64,000 nt of DNA from Corallococcus sp. EGB (GTDB lineage Bacteria; Myxococcota; Myxococcia; Myxococcales; Myxococcaceae): the NCBI RefSeq assembly GCF_019968905.1, contig NZ_CP079946.1:9087356-9151355 (forward strand), in the 5' to 3' direction. Shown one piece after another: positions 29,485 to 38,582 of the stretch. The notes below the pieces were generated by a model. The model was not told the origin of the DNA, did no database searches, and was given only the letters and a program-made list of their open reading frames with translations. A program made the position numbers and the translations under genes. Position 1 is the first letter of the stretch, and each line of letters opens with the position of its first letter.

Positions 29485-30211
29485 CGGCCTGCTCCTGCCC
29501 CGCCGGCGCGGCCTCGCCCTCGGCCGGCGCCTCCTGGAGCTTGTACGGCCCGCCGATGTTCAGCTCCGTCCGCTTCGTGCGGCGCCACGCCTCGAACAGC
29601 GCGAAGCCGTAGATGAGCCCGGACATGGGACTGTCGAGCGCCACGAACACCGGCGCCGCCGGAGTCACCACCACGGTCCCCACCAGCGCGGCGAACTTCT
29701 GGACCCCCTCATCCACCGGCTCCGCGTCCGCCGGCTCCTCCGCCTGGGAGGACGGCGCCGACACCGCCTTGTACACATCCGGTGCCAGCGACGCGGCCAC
29801 CGACAGGTACGTCAGCACCACCGCCAGCGACTGGTAACCCCTGCCGCCGCGGCCCTCCGAGCCCTTGAACACCGCCGTCCCCACCATCCACCCCACCAGG
29901 ATGGCGACGAGGCCGATGTTGTAGCCCGACAGGCTCACCACCCAATAGACGAGCGCCCCCGCGATGGCCGCGCCAAAGCCAAACACCGACGCCTTCAGGA
30001 AGCGCTTCACCTTCGAGCCGCCCGTCATCGCCGCTTCCACGTTCTCGCGGCAGTCGGGGCACAGCAGGCGCGCGTTCAAGTCGTAATACACACTCTTGAT
30101 GGCGCGCTGGCAGAGGGAGCACTTCGGCGCCGGGGGCGCTTCGGTGAACTCGGCGCGGTCGAACTGGAGCGGCGCCGCGTCATCGGACGGCGGAGGAACA
30201 GGCTGGGTCAT
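29477..30211 (-). CDS. Zinc-ribbon membrane protein
   Basis: 244 residues. A Pro-rich N-terminus precedes a four-cysteine zinc ribbon (CSLC at about 31-34, CPDC at about 51-54), then about four membrane helices (about 70-90, 97-115, 125-145, 170-195) and a Pro/Ala/Glu-rich tail. It shares the zinc-ribbon-plus-membrane layout with the following M50 protease and overlaps it by 8 bases, so the two may work together. No catalytic motif is visible. It is the first gene of the four-gene operon that ends with the nuclease toxin and immunity genes. Confidence 0.75.
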   Translation of the reverse strand: MTQPVPPPSDDAAPLQFDRAEFTEAPPAPKCSLCQRAIKSVYYDLNARLLCPDCRENVEAAMTGGSKVKRFLKASVFGFGAAIAGALVYWVVSLSGYNIGLVAILVGWMVGTAVFKGSEGRGGRGYQSLAVVLTYLSVAASLAPDVYKAVSAPSSQAEEPADAEPVDEGVQKFAALVGTVVVTPAAPVFVALDSPMSGLIYGFALFEAWRRTKRTELNIGGPYKLQEAPAEGEAAPAGQEQAVG

Positions 30212-30293
30212 GGGCGGGGATTCCGACAGGGAAAGGAATCAGCCCGTCCAACCTAACAGAAGCCTGCCACCGGCCCCAAACCGGTGTCTGTCT

Positions 30294-31550
30294 TCAGCCG
30301 CCCTGCCGCAGCGCCGCGTGACGCGCCGCCTGCACCAGCGCCACCAGGTCCCCGTTCCGGGCCACGTCGCCCCCCGCGGGCTTCGCGTGCTCCGGCGAGA
30401 ACAGCCGCGCGGGCGTGCGCGCCTGGCCCCGCAGCATCACGAAGAGGCGCAGCGCGTCCCGCAGGGCCTCCGCCTCCGGCCCCTCCTCCGCGCGCGCCCG
30501 GAGCGCGGCCTGCTCCAGCCGCGACCACGCGACCTCTTCATTCCACGCACCCCGCGGCCGCTCGCGAGACAGCGCCGCCAGCGCCGCCGCCGTCTCCACC
30601 AACCCCGCGCGCCCCTCCGTGAAGACGCTCCGCGCGGACAGCCGCAGCGCCGGGTCCTCCGACAGCGCGGCCCGCCAGGACAGGAGCGCGGGCAGCTCCA
30701 CCTCGCGCGGCACCACCGGCGACAGCTCCGCCTCCAGCACCGCGCGCACCCGCACCCGCGCCACGTCGTGCCAGAAGGCCGCGTGCAACAGCAGCTCCGG
30801 CCCGCTGCGCGCCACCCGCGTCGGCGCCCGGCGCATGCGCCGCTGGAGGAAGTCCTTCACCCGCCCCCGGCTGTCGTAGCGCTCCAGCCGCTCCCACAGC
30901 GACACCAGCGCGGCGGCCCCCAGGGGCAGCGCCCGGGCCAGTTCCCGCGCCTCCTCGTCCGTGAAGGCCGGCGCCCCTTCCGTCACGGGGCGCTTGAACA
31001 CGCGCTCGAACACCTCGCCCGCGGCGCACGCGGCGCGCAGCTCCGGCAGGTTGCGCGGCAACAGCTCCACCGCCTGGGCCCAGACGCGGCCCCCCAGGAG
31101 CGGCGCCGCGTCCAGCACCTCCGTCTCCAGGCGCAGCAGCCGCTCGCCCAGCGTCGTGGGCCCTTCGCCCTCCGCGCCGTCGGACGCGCTGGCGGCCAGC
31201 CGCCGCTCCGCCGCGCGCTCCACGGCCTCGCGCAGGCGCTCCACCTCGTGCATCAGCCGGACGGGCGCGGCGTCGCGGGGCCAGCCCTCCGCCTCCACGC
31301 GGCGCCGCAGCGCGGCCAGCGTCGCGTCCACCTCCGGCTGGGCGATGGCCACCTCGCGCAAGAGCTCGAAGTGGTTGCGGATCCGGTCCTTCCAGAAGAA
31401 GGACTCCAGCACCCCCTTGAGCGCGCGGTAGCGCAGGCGCGTGGCCTCCAGGAGGTCCGCTCGGTCCTCCAGCCGCGCTCTCAGGTCATCTGGACGGGTG
31501 GCCACGCCCCCATCATAGGAAGCCCCCGCGCCGGGCGCAGGCTCCCCCAT
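30294..31550 (-). CDS. Hypothetical alpha-helical cytoplasmic protein
   Basis: 418 residues, ATG 31550; a GTG at 31505 beginning ATRPDDLRARL is an alternative, and neither has a good ribosome binding site. Apart from the first about 20 residues the protein is almost wholly helical and rich in Arg, Ala, Leu and Glu, with coiled-coil potential at about 20-130. There is no signal, membrane helix or cofactor motif. Codon bias is strongly that of real genes here. Located directly downstream of dnaN on the same strand, it may be co-transcribed, but nothing links it to replication. Confidence 0.55.
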   Translation of the reverse strand: MGEPAPGAGASYDGGVATRPDDLRARLEDRADLLEATRLRYRALKGVLESFFWKDRIRNHFELLREVAIAQPEVDATLAALRRRVEAEGWPRDAAPVRLMHEVERLREAVERAAERRLAASASDGAEGEGPTTLGERLLRLETEVLDAAPLLGGRVWAQAVELLPRNLPELRAACAAGEVFERVFKRPVTEGAPAFTDEEARELARALPLGAAALVSLWERLERYDSRGRVKDFLQRRMRRAPTRVARSGPELLLHAAFWHDVARVRVRAVLEAELSPVVPREVELPALLSWRAALSEDPALRLSARSVFTEGRAGLVETAAALAALSRERPRGAWNEEVAWSRLEQAALRARAEEGPEAEALRDALRLFVMLRGQARTPARLFSPEHAKPAGGDVARNGDLVALVQAARHAALRQGG

Positions 31551-31618
31551 GGCGCGGAGCGTCGGACGTGGAACGGTGGCGTCCCCTCCGGCGTGGGAAG
31601 GTGGACGCCCGGGCCGGC

Positions 31619-32725
31619 TCAGACGCGCATGGGCATGACCACGGCGGTGAAGCTGCGGTCGCCGGGGCCGTGCAGGACGCCCGGGCTGTGCTCGTCGCCC
31701 AGCTCGAAGCTGACCTCGTCCGTCTCCGTCACGCCCAGCACGTCCATCAGGTAGCGGGCGTTGAAGCCGATGGTGATGTCGTTGCCCTTGTAGTCCACGT
31801 CCAGCGCGTCGCGCGCTTCACCCAGGTCCGGGTTGCTGGCCGTGATGAGCAGCTTGCCCTTCTCCAGCCCGATGCGGATGGCGTTGCTCTTGTCCGCGGA
31901 CAGCAGCGCGATGCGCTTGAGGCCTTCCAGCAGCCGCACCTTCGGCACGAGGACGACCTTCTCGCCCTCCTTGGGGATGACGCGCTGGTACTCCGGGAAC
32001 TGCCCGTCGATGAGGCGCATCACCATGGTGAGGCCCGGCTTCTTGAACAGCGCCGAGTTCTCCGCGAACCCCAGGTGGCACTCCGCGTCCGGGGCCTCGT
32101 CCAGGAGGCGCTTGAGCTCCATCAGGCCCTTGCGCGGGATGATGACGCCGCTCTTGAGCTTGAAGTCGCCGGACATCTCGCGCTCGATGAGCGACAGCCG
32201 GTGGCCGTCCGTGGCCACCATGCGGACCTTGCCGCTGGACTGCGGCTCGAAGAAGACGCCGTTGAGGATGTAGCGCGTCTCGTCGCTGGAGATGGCGAAC
32301 TGGGTCTTCTTGATCATCTCCAGCAGCACGTTGCCGGAGATCTGCACCAGCGGAGCGTTCTCCTCCTTGGGCAGCTTCGGGTACTCCTCGGCGGCCATGC
32401 CGACGATCTTGAAGTGCGCGGAGCCGGAGGAGATGTCGACGTAGTTGTTCGCCAGCTTCTTGAGCGTGACCTCCGCGTCCGGGAGGTTCTGCACGATGTC
32501 GAAGACGTACTTCGCGCTCAGCGTGACGGCGCCCGGCTTGGACACGTCCGCCTGGTGCTCGGACACGATGCCGATGTCCAGGTCGAAGGCCGTGACCGTG
32601 ACGCTGCCCTTGTTCGCCGTGAGCAGCACGTTGGCGAGGATGGGCATCGTCGTCTTGCGCTCCACGATGCCCTGGGCGCGGTAGAGGGCCTTCTTCAGCT
32701 CGTCGGCGGCGATGCGGAATTCCAT
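31619..32725 (-). CDS. dnaN: DNA polymerase III beta sliding clamp
   Basis: 368 residues, normal for the bacterial beta clamp, with three repeated domains of about 120 residues. The N-terminus MEFRIAADELKKALYRAQGIVERKTTMPILANVLL is diagnostic. SDETRYILNGVFFE and VATDGHRLSLIE (about 148-180) form the start of domain 2, and the C-terminus ends VMPMRV in place of the usual MPMR(L/V) motif that contributes to the client-binding cleft. It encircles DNA and tethers polymerase and repair proteins. It sits about 5 kb upstream of recF on the same strand, with dnaA not in the window. Confidence 0.98.
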   Translation of the reverse strand: MEFRIAADELKKALYRAQGIVERKTTMPILANVLLTANKGSVTVTAFDLDIGIVSEHQADVSKPGAVTLSAKYVFDIVQNLPDAEVTLKKLANNYVDISSGSAHFKIVGMAAEEYPKLPKEENAPLVQISGNVLLEMIKKTQFAISSDETRYILNGVFFEPQSSGKVRMVATDGHRLSLIEREMSGDFKLKSGVIIPRKGLMELKRLLDEAPDAECHLGFAENSALFKKPGLTMVMRLIDGQFPEYQRVIPKEGEKVVLVPKVRLLEGLKRIALLSADKSNAIRIGLEKGKLLITASNPDLGEARDALDVDYKGNDITIGFNARYLMDVLGVTETDEVSFELGDEHSPGVLHGPGDRSFTAVVMPMRV

Positions 32726-32987
32726 CGTGGGCGTCCTTACAGGTCACGGCCCCGGAGGCCGATCTCTTGGGGCGCGGGTGTACAACGAACGGTCAACCCC
32801 TTCCACCCTCTTGGCGGCGCTTTATGGCCCCACTCCGCCTGCTTCCGGACTGTCCGGGAGCCCATGTAGGACATGGAGGAAAATCGCCCCTGTCGCCCTG
32901 GCAGGCGGGCGCGCGGCCGGGCAGAGTGGACCCGGCCGTGCCCCTCCCGCGTTGAAGGAGGGCCCCCGTCCTCCTTCCGGAGTCGCC

Positions 32988-33494
32988 ATGAACGCCCGCT
33001 CGCTGATCCTGTCCGCCGTGCTCGTGCTCGGCCCGGTGGCGTGCAGCACGCCGTCCTCCCCCACCACGCAGCCGTCCGGCGGCGATGTGCCCGGCGCGGC
33101 GGCCCCCGCCGACCTGAAGCGGACCGAGGTGGAAGCGCCCGCGGACGCCGCCAACGAGCCCGGCACGGCCGCCCCCACCCCCTCACCCGGAGACGCCACC
33201 ATGACCACCAGCACCGTCTACATCATCAAGGACAACGGCAAGCGCTGCTTCGCGCCGCCCTGCGACCACTACGACCTGTTCAGCGCGGACGCGCCGGACA
33301 AGAAGCTCCAGACCCTCCATGAAATCGACCTGAGCGCCATCACCGGCGGGGACTCCGAGAAGACGGGCGAGCTGCTCCAGCGCGCCGCCAAGGGGGGCCC
33401 CGGCCTCAAGGTGGAGGGCTCGCTGGACAAGCGGCTCAAGGCCGGCCCCGCGGGCGACGCCGTCGTCCTGCGCGCCACCCGCGTCGTCGGCTGA
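32988..33494 (+). CDS. Lipoprotein, DUF6748-like
   Basis: 168 residues from ATG 32988; the open frame extends further upstream but the signal peptide starts here. The lipobox reads VLGPVAC (Cys19), followed by a low-complexity Ala/Pro/Thr linker to about residue 70. The C-terminal domain contains TVYIIKDNGKRCFAPPCDHYDLFS, with two cysteines that may pair, followed by an EIDLSAI...LLQRAAKGG stretch. This resembles small myxobacterial lipoproteins grouped as DUF6748; the match is from memory of the pattern and is moderate. It is divergent from dnaN (262-base gap) and convergent with the caspase gene. Confidence 0.7.
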   Translation: MNARSLILSAVLVLGPVACSTPSSPTTQPSGGDVPGAAAPADLKRTEVEAPADAANEPGTAAPTPSPGDATMTTSTVYIIKDNGKRCFAPPCDHYDLFSADAPDKKLQTLHEIDLSAITGGDSEKTGELLQRAAKGGPGLKVEGSLDKRLKAGPAGDAVVLRATRVVG

Positions 33495-33507
33495 GGTGCG
33501 CTCCCCT

Positions 33508-33534
33508 CCGGGACCGCGTCCCGCGCGGTCCCGG
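33508..33534. terminator. Hairpin between convergent genes
   Basis: CCGGGACCGCG (33508-33518) and CGCGGTCCCGG (33524-33534) form an 11-bp perfect stem with a 5-base loop between two convergent stops. No T-run on either side, so termination is inferred from position. Confidence 0.45.
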
Positions 33535-33541
33535 CCGAAGC

Positions 33542-35806
33542 TCAGAGCCGCACGCCCATCTGGAAGCCGGGCCAGCGCTGCATGCGCGTGTCCGTGCCGA
33601 TGTTGCGCGAGCTCACCGGCAGCGTGGAAAGCTTCGCGAACTCCGGCTCCCCCCAGGTGAAGGCCACGTTGTAGGTGGGGCCAGCGAACACGGCCAGCCT
33701 CGGCATCACCTGGAAGCCCAGCATGGCGCGCGCCTGCGTCAGCAGGGTGTTGGACGCGCCGGAGAACGGGTGCTTCGTGGAGAGCACCTGGCTGCCCGCG
33801 ACGTCCGCGTCCACCCAGAAGCGCGAGCCCAGCGGGATGTGCCCGCCCACGCCCAGGCCCAGGCTGAAGCGCTGGAAGCGGTCGTCCGGTCCGATGCCCG
33901 CGAGCAGCGTCGTGTAGAGGTACCTGCCGCCGAACTTCAGCGCCAGGTTGGTGAGCTGCACGTCGCTGCCGAACACCTCCAGGTGCAGCTGGCCCTGCTT
34001 CTCGTAGGAGACCAGCCCCAGCGGCACGCCGCTCACCGCGTCGGAGACGTTCACCAGGCCCAGCTGCATGCCGTGCACCGTGTCCGCGACGTTGATGATC
34101 CCCAGCTGCATGCCGGTCACGTCGCCGCCTACGTTGATCAACCCCAGCTGCATGCCGGTGAGGGACGGCGCGCGGTTGAGCAGCACCGACCCCTGGAGGC
34201 CCCGCGCCGCCGTCGTCACGGAGTTGACGCCCAGCGCGAACTGGATGCCCTTCATCGTGCCGTTCGCGTGATTGACACCCAGTGACAGCTGCACCCCGGT
34301 GGCGTTCGAGGTGGTGACGTTGGCGCCCAGCGCCGCCTGCACGCCGCCCAGCGCGCCGCGCGCGATGTTCGCGCCCACGGCCAGCTGCCCCACGCCGTCC
34401 ACGTCTCCGTTGGCCACGTTGAGCCCCAGCGCCGCCTGGGCGCCGGTGACCGACCCGCCCGCCACGTTGGTGACGAGCGACAGCTGCGCGCCGCTCACGT
34501 CGCCGCCGGACGTGTTGAAGCCCAGCGCCATGGCCAGGCCGGACACCTCCGCGTCGTACACGTTGCCCGCGAAGCCCAGCGCCAGCCCGCCGCCCAGCGC
34601 CGCGCCGCCGTTGACCACGCCCAGCGCGAAGCGGTTCTCCACCTGCGCGCGGCCCGCCCTCAGCGTGTTGGTGCTCATCGCCGGGACGAGGCTCAGGTTC
34701 ACCGGCAGCTGCACGCGGCCCTGCGGGGCCACGGCCACGCCGCCGCCACCGCCGCGCATCACGGTGGGCTCGTGGCCCACGCCCAGGAAGTCGCCGGGAG
34801 CCAGCGGCGTGCGCAGGCCCTCCTTCAGCGTGAAGGCGGCCTCGGACACGCCGCCGTCCCACTCGCGCCGGGCGCGGTAGGCGCCGGGGGCCAGGCCCAG
34901 CTCGGTGGCGCGGCCGGGCTGCTTCTGCACCTCCACCACCAGCGTGCCCACCGCGTCGCGCACGTACAGGCGGCCCTCCAGCGGCTCGGTGAGGACCAGG
35001 CCCGCGGTGGTGGCGCGCAGGTCGGTCATCACCAGGTCGCCGGTGCCGGCCAGCTCGATGTCGTAGTTGGGGTGCTGCGCGCCGCCCTGCGTGCGCTCGG
35101 TGCGCGCGAGCGTTTCGTGGAACGCGAACTGGTAGGCCTCCGTGAGGGTGACGCGGCCGTCGTGGGTGACGTCCGCGGCCCCGCGCAGGCCGGACAGCAG
35201 GTGGTGCGTGAAGAACGAGCCGCCCAGCCGGTCCGACTCCTGCGACGCCTCGTCCGCGCTGGACGAGGTGAGGATGGCGTGGCCCTTCACCTGGATGCCG
35301 GAGTCCACCAGGAACGCGGGCCGCGCGACGCCGCCCTTCTTGCGCGCGAACGCGCCGGACGCGCACGAGTCCAGCACCGCGATGCGCACGTCCGCGGGCA
35401 GCCCCTCCAGCGAGCGGCGCAGCTCGCCGTAGTCCAGGCGCTGGCCCTTGAGCAGCAGCCCCTCGTCGTCCGAGTGGCCGGAGTAGTACAGCAGCACCTC
35501 CACGCGGCGGGCCCCGGAAGCGCGGATGCCCTCCGCCATGCGGCGCACCTTGTCGAAGCCGGCGAGCACGCCCGCGCGGTCCACGTCCGTGAGCAGCACG
35601 CGGTCCTGGGGCAGCACGCCGCCCAGCTCCGACAACACCGTGGAGAAGGCCTTCGCGTCGGTCTCCGCGTAGCGCAGCCGCACGCGCTCCGGGCCGCCGT
35701 CATTGACGCCCACGAGCAGCGCCAGCCGGCGCACGTCGGCGGACTCGGCGGCGGAGGCGGGGGTGGCCGCGGCCAGCGTGAACAGGAGGATGACGAGCGC
35801 TCTCAT
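33542..35806 (-). CDS. Caspase-like peptidase fused to surface repeats
   Basis: 754 residues. A signal peptide (about 1-20) precedes a C14 caspase-like domain (about 25-250): the dyad is His111 in YYSGHSDDEG and Cys148 in VLDSCASGA. An EF-hand-like loop (DVTHDGRVTLTE, 212-223) follows. From about 390 to 605 there are about a dozen degenerate repeats of about 19 residues (GMQLGLINVGGDVT, GMQLGIINVADTVH and similar) like LA_2272-type surface repeats, then a beta-rich C-terminus that may form a barrel. An exported caspase joined to outer-membrane repeats is unusual. It is the last gene of an operon with an ECF sigma and anti-sigma factor, overlapping the latter by ATGA. Confidence 0.88.
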   Translation of the reverse strand: MRALVILLFTLAAATPASAAESADVRRLALLVGVNDGGPERVRLRYAETDAKAFSTVLSELGGVLPQDRVLLTDVDRAGVLAGFDKVRRMAEGIRASGARRVEVLLYYSGHSDDEGLLLKGQRLDYGELRRSLEGLPADVRIAVLDSCASGAFARKKGGVARPAFLVDSGIQVKGHAILTSSSADEASQESDRLGGSFFTHHLLSGLRGAADVTHDGRVTLTEAYQFAFHETLARTERTQGGAQHPNYDIELAGTGDLVMTDLRATTAGLVLTEPLEGRLYVRDAVGTLVVEVQKQPGRATELGLAPGAYRARREWDGGVSEAAFTLKEGLRTPLAPGDFLGVGHEPTVMRGGGGGVAVAPQGRVQLPVNLSLVPAMSTNTLRAGRAQVENRFALGVVNGGAALGGGLALGFAGNVYDAEVSGLAMALGFNTSGGDVSGAQLSLVTNVAGGSVTGAQAALGLNVANGDVDGVGQLAVGANIARGALGGVQAALGANVTTSNATGVQLSLGVNHANGTMKGIQFALGVNSVTTAARGLQGSVLLNRAPSLTGMQLGLINVGGDVTGMQLGIINVADTVHGMQLGLVNVSDAVSGVPLGLVSYEKQGQLHLEVFGSDVQLTNLALKFGGRYLYTTLLAGIGPDDRFQRFSLGLGVGGHIPLGSRFWVDADVAGSQVLSTKHPFSGASNTLLTQARAMLGFQVMPRLAVFAGPTYNVAFTWGEPEFAKLSTLPVSSRNIGTDTRMQRWPGFQMGVRL

Positions 35807-36627
35807 GGGGAGGGCTTCTCCAACAGGAAGGACGTCTGGTCCAGGCCCGCGGGCAGGGTCAGCGGCGCGGTGCGCGCCTCGGGGGATGCGGCCAGGACGC
35901 GCGCGGCGGCCATCACGCCCTCCAGTTCGAAGGGGGCGTCCGCGGTGACGAGGAAGAAGCGCTCGAAGCCGGGGGCGTCGTCCAGCTCGTAGGCGCGGGG
36001 CAGGACGTGCGCGCCACTGCGCTCCAGGGGCGCGGAGGTGTCCCCCTGGGAGGGCAGGTGCGGGGTGACGGTGCCCCGGCCGTCCACGGAGAGGATGACG
36101 CCGTGGGCGTGGCCGGCGGCGGTGTACGACAGCTGCACCACGTCACCGGCCTGGGCCCGGGCGCCGTCGGTGAGGCGCTCGGTGCGGGTGGCGACCTGGC
36201 GGTGGACGTCGAGCCGGGGCTGCAGCCCCTTGCTGCGCGTGGGCTCCAGGACGCCGGGGGAGGACGTCGCGGCCCACGGGTCGTGCGCCTCCTGCTGCTG
36301 GGACGCCCCCGGCCGGACGAGGACGACGAAGGCGGCGGCGGCGAGCACCGGCACCAGAGCGGGCAGGAAGCGCCAGGAAGGGCGCGATGCGGGGGCCTCG
36401 GCGGGGGGTGTGGCGCGGGCGAAGCGGGCCTTCACCTCGCGGGCGACGCGGTCCGGGGGCAGCGCCTCCAGGGTGGCGCGCGAGTCGGCCTCCAGGGCGG
36501 CGAGGCGGGCGGGGCCGTCGGGTTCGCGGGACAGGCGGTCGCGGGCGGCGGCGAGTTCGTCCGGGGGCAGCTCCCCCAGGGCGATGCGCTCCAGCAGCCA
36601 GTCCGGGGTGCGGTGGGGGGACGTCAT
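35803..36627 (-). CDS. Anti-sigma factor with DUF4384-like periplasmic domain
   Basis: 274 residues from ATG 36627, which overlaps the sigma factor stop by ATGA. The N-terminal cytoplasmic part (about 1-80) is helical; no HxxxCxxC zinc motif is present, so it is not a ZAS-type anti-sigma domain. One membrane helix (about 86-104) follows. The periplasmic part (about 135-260) contains AGDVVQLSYTAAGHAHGVILSVDGRGTVTPHLP, a pattern similar to DUF4384 domains. Its position between sigma factor and caspase gene, with single-pass topology, supports a role as the membrane anti-sigma sensor. Confidence 0.78.
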   Translation of the reverse strand: MTSPHRTPDWLLERIALGELPPDELAAARDRLSREPDGPARLAALEADSRATLEALPPDRVAREVKARFARATPPAEAPASRPSWRFLPALVPVLAAAAFVVLVRPGASQQQEAHDPWAATSSPGVLEPTRSKGLQPRLDVHRQVATRTERLTDGARAQAGDVVQLSYTAAGHAHGVILSVDGRGTVTPHLPSQGDTSAPLERSGAHVLPRAYELDDAPGFERFFLVTADAPFELEGVMAAARVLAASPEARTAPLTLPAGLDQTSFLLEKPSP

Positions 36628-37103
36628 GCGGCCTCCAGCTCCTGCAGGACAGCGGACAGGGCCCGGAGGCGCTTGCGCACTCCGGACACGGACAGGCCCA
36701 CCTCGCGGGCGGTCTCCTCCAGCGTCATGCCGTCCACCAGGTGGAGCACGGCGATGTCGCGGCTGGACGCGGGGACGCGGCCGAAGAGCCGGTCCAGCAG
36801 GCCCCGGGCGGCGGTGCGCGCCTCGGTGTCTCCGGACGCGGCGATTCTCAGCACCAGCTCGTCGTCGCGGTCCTCGGGGCGCCGCTTGGCGCCGCGCAGG
36901 CGGTTGAGGCACACGCGGGTGGCAATCTGATGCAGCAGGCTGGAGGGTCCGGCGTCCTTCAGGGCGGACTGGTAGCGCAAGAGCTGAACGAACACGTCAT
37001 GCATGGCGTCCACGGCCTGTTCCTCGTCGCGCAGCAGGAAGCGGCAGCGCCGGAGCACCTGGGGGCCATAGCGTCGGTAATAGGCCTCCACATCGACGGA
37101 CAC
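36624..37103 (-). CDS. ECF sigma factor
   Basis: 159 residues. The GTG at 37103 is chosen because GGGAGG lies 8 bases before it; the longer frame upstream has no coding support. Region 2 is seen at about 5-70 (AVDAMHDVFVQLLRY) and region 4 at about 105-155 (PASSRDIAVLHLVDGMTLEETAREVGLSVSGVRKRLR, a helix-turn-helix for the -35 element). Regions 1 and 3 are absent, as expected for ECF factors. It is translationally coupled to the anti-sigma gene and probably directs this operon and others. The group is not one I can name. Confidence 0.88.
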   Translation of the reverse strand: MSVDVEAYYRRYGPQVLRRCRFLLRDEEQAVDAMHDVFVQLLRYQSALKDAGPSSLLHQIATRVCLNRLRGAKRRPEDRDDELVLRIAASGDTEARTAARGLLDRLFGRVPASSRDIAVLHLVDGMTLEETAREVGLSVSGVRKRLRALSAVLQELEAA

Positions 37104-37292
37104 CGCTCGCGCCTCCCGGTTGGACAGGGGAACACCGGCGCCCCGCGAATCTGTCACCGGCGTTTTGACGAAAGCGGCGTCCCTACCCCGTTTCCCCCAC
37201 CCAGGCCACCCACGGCCGGGAAAGGAAGGCCTGCACGTCCGCTCGCCGGATCCATCCTGGGCGAGCGGAGCACACCCGCCCACCCCAAGCCC

Positions 37293-37808
37293 TCACGGTC
37301 CCGCATCCCCCCCGTCTGCCGGAAGCACTCCCTGGCTCGGGGGCACGAGGACGGTCTGCACCCCGCCGTCCGGCAGCATCACGCCCCGCAGGTCGTCGTC
37401 CGCGTCCACACCGTCGACGACGCGCCGGAGGATGCGCCCGTCCGGACGAAGCGCGTACTTCGCGCCGGAGTCGAGCGACGGGAACCGCCGTCCACACGCT
37501 GCGGGATCCTCCTCCACGTAGACGAAGAGGATGCCGTCCTGCCGGAGGACCCGGTACGAGTAGGACTCCGGCCGGCTGTCGCACGACGTCGTCGCGCTCC
37601 CCAGCGGGAACAGGTCCTGCGAGACGATGGACAACGCGCGCAGGGTCTCGCCATCCAGCACGACCGGTTCACCGGCGTGGATGACGCCTGCATCGGAGGA
37701 CACCGGGAAGCGGACGGCCCGGTCCTCCAGGACCGGAGCGGAAAGAGGCTCGGGCCTCCGGGCACAGCCCATCAGTCCCAGCACCAACGCGGCCGCCCTC
37801 AGCGACAT
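37293..37808 (-). CDS. Hypothetical lipoprotein
   Basis: 171 residues from ATG 37808 (an in-frame ATG at 37823 is also possible). The signal ends in lipobox GLMGC. The mature protein has two cysteines (TTSCDS, PAACGRR) and beta-strand-rich segments such as SYSYRVLRQDGILFVYVEEDP. The end is acidic and glycine-rich. No family is recognised. It follows the JAMM-motif lipoprotein gene by 24 bases on the same strand and is probably in the same operon. Confidence 0.6.
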   Translation of the reverse strand: MSLRAAALVLGLMGCARRPEPLSAPVLEDRAVRFPVSSDAGVIHAGEPVVLDGETLRALSIVSQDLFPLGSATTSCDSRPESYSYRVLRQDGILFVYVEEDPAACGRRFPSLDSGAKYALRPDGRILRRVVDGVDADDDLRGVMLPDGGVQTVLVPPSQGVLPADGGDAGP

Positions 37809-37832
37809 GATCCGCTCCCGCATGCGGCCTTC

Positions 37833-38582
37833 CTACAGCGCATCCAGCCGGTAGGTGCGCTCATCGAGCCACTCGACGATGCCATGGGACTCCTGCCTCC
37901 AACGGCCGCCCGTGCGCGTCCACAGCATCATCTCCCGGGAGGCGGGAACATACTGGTAGAAGCCGTCGCACGTGGGCGCGTTCGCGTCCCTCGACCGGGA
38001 AAAGAACGCGATGATGGACAGGCGGATGCGCCCCTCCCGCGTCAAGACCTCCCAGTCGTGGACGGTGGCCATCGACTCGATGAAGCGCAGGTCCCGCGCG
38101 GAGAGGCGCGTCCCGAAGGGATGGTTGTGCAGCGCGAAGATCTGCTTGAGGGTGCCGGGCGCGTAGCGGGGATCGTCCACGAACGGAGGCAGTGAACAGC
38201 TCCGCATCCCGCGCACCGCGTCCCCCGGACGGGATGAGTCCGACAGCATGCTCATCTCGTATCGTCCTTCCGGCGTGGCGTAGAGCCAGGCGCAGTACTC
38301 CGTCGCCATGCGGACGGCCACCTCGGGCTGCGTCTCCTGGAGGGCCACCACGGACGCATTCGGCTTGGAGAGGATGAGCGGACAGGCTGCGGACAGCGCA
38401 TCCGCGGCCAGGTCGAAGGGCCCGAAGTTCTTCATGGGTCCTGGGATGTGCTCCTGCGACGCGCCAGGACTGGGGCGCCAGACCCCTTCCACCTCCCGTG
38501 GCCCCGAGCAGCCCGCCAGCAGGGCCAGCCCCACCGCGAAGCCCCAGGCAGACCAGCAATAGCTGCCATGCATGTAATCCAT
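37833..38582 (-). CDS. Lipoprotein with JAMM/RadC-like metal motif
   Basis: 249 residues from ATG 38582 (ATG 38573 is also possible; neither has a clear ribosome binding site). The signal ends in LLAGC (Cys25). Residues 150-165 read ALHNHPFGTRLSARDL: His152-x-His154-Pro, seven residues on Ser161, then Asp164, the H-x-H-P...S-x-x-D signature of JAB1/MPN/Mov34 (JAMM) and RadC proteins. The upstream acidic residue needed for catalysis is not certain (E96 and E106 are candidates). A lipid-anchored JAMM protein would be an envelope hydrolase of unknown target. No closer family is recognised. Confidence 0.65.
   Translation of the reverse strand: MDYMHGSYCWSAWGFAVGLALLAGCSGPREVEGVWRPSPGASQEHIPGPMKNFGPFDLAADALSAACPLILSKPNASVVALQETQPEVAVRMATEYCAWLYATPEGRYEMSMLSDSSRPGDAVRGMRSCSLPPFVDDPRYAPGTLKQIFALHNHPFGTRLSARDLRFIESMATVHDWEVLTREGRIRLSIIAFFSRSRDANAPTCDGFYQYVPASREMMLWTRTGGRWRQESHGIVEWLDERTYRLDAL

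Noticed and set aside
35047-35660. Possible second gene inside the caspase gene on the opposite strand
   Set aside because: The opposite-strand frames show no domain and mirror the codon bias of the caspase gene, whose His/Cys dyad is intact.
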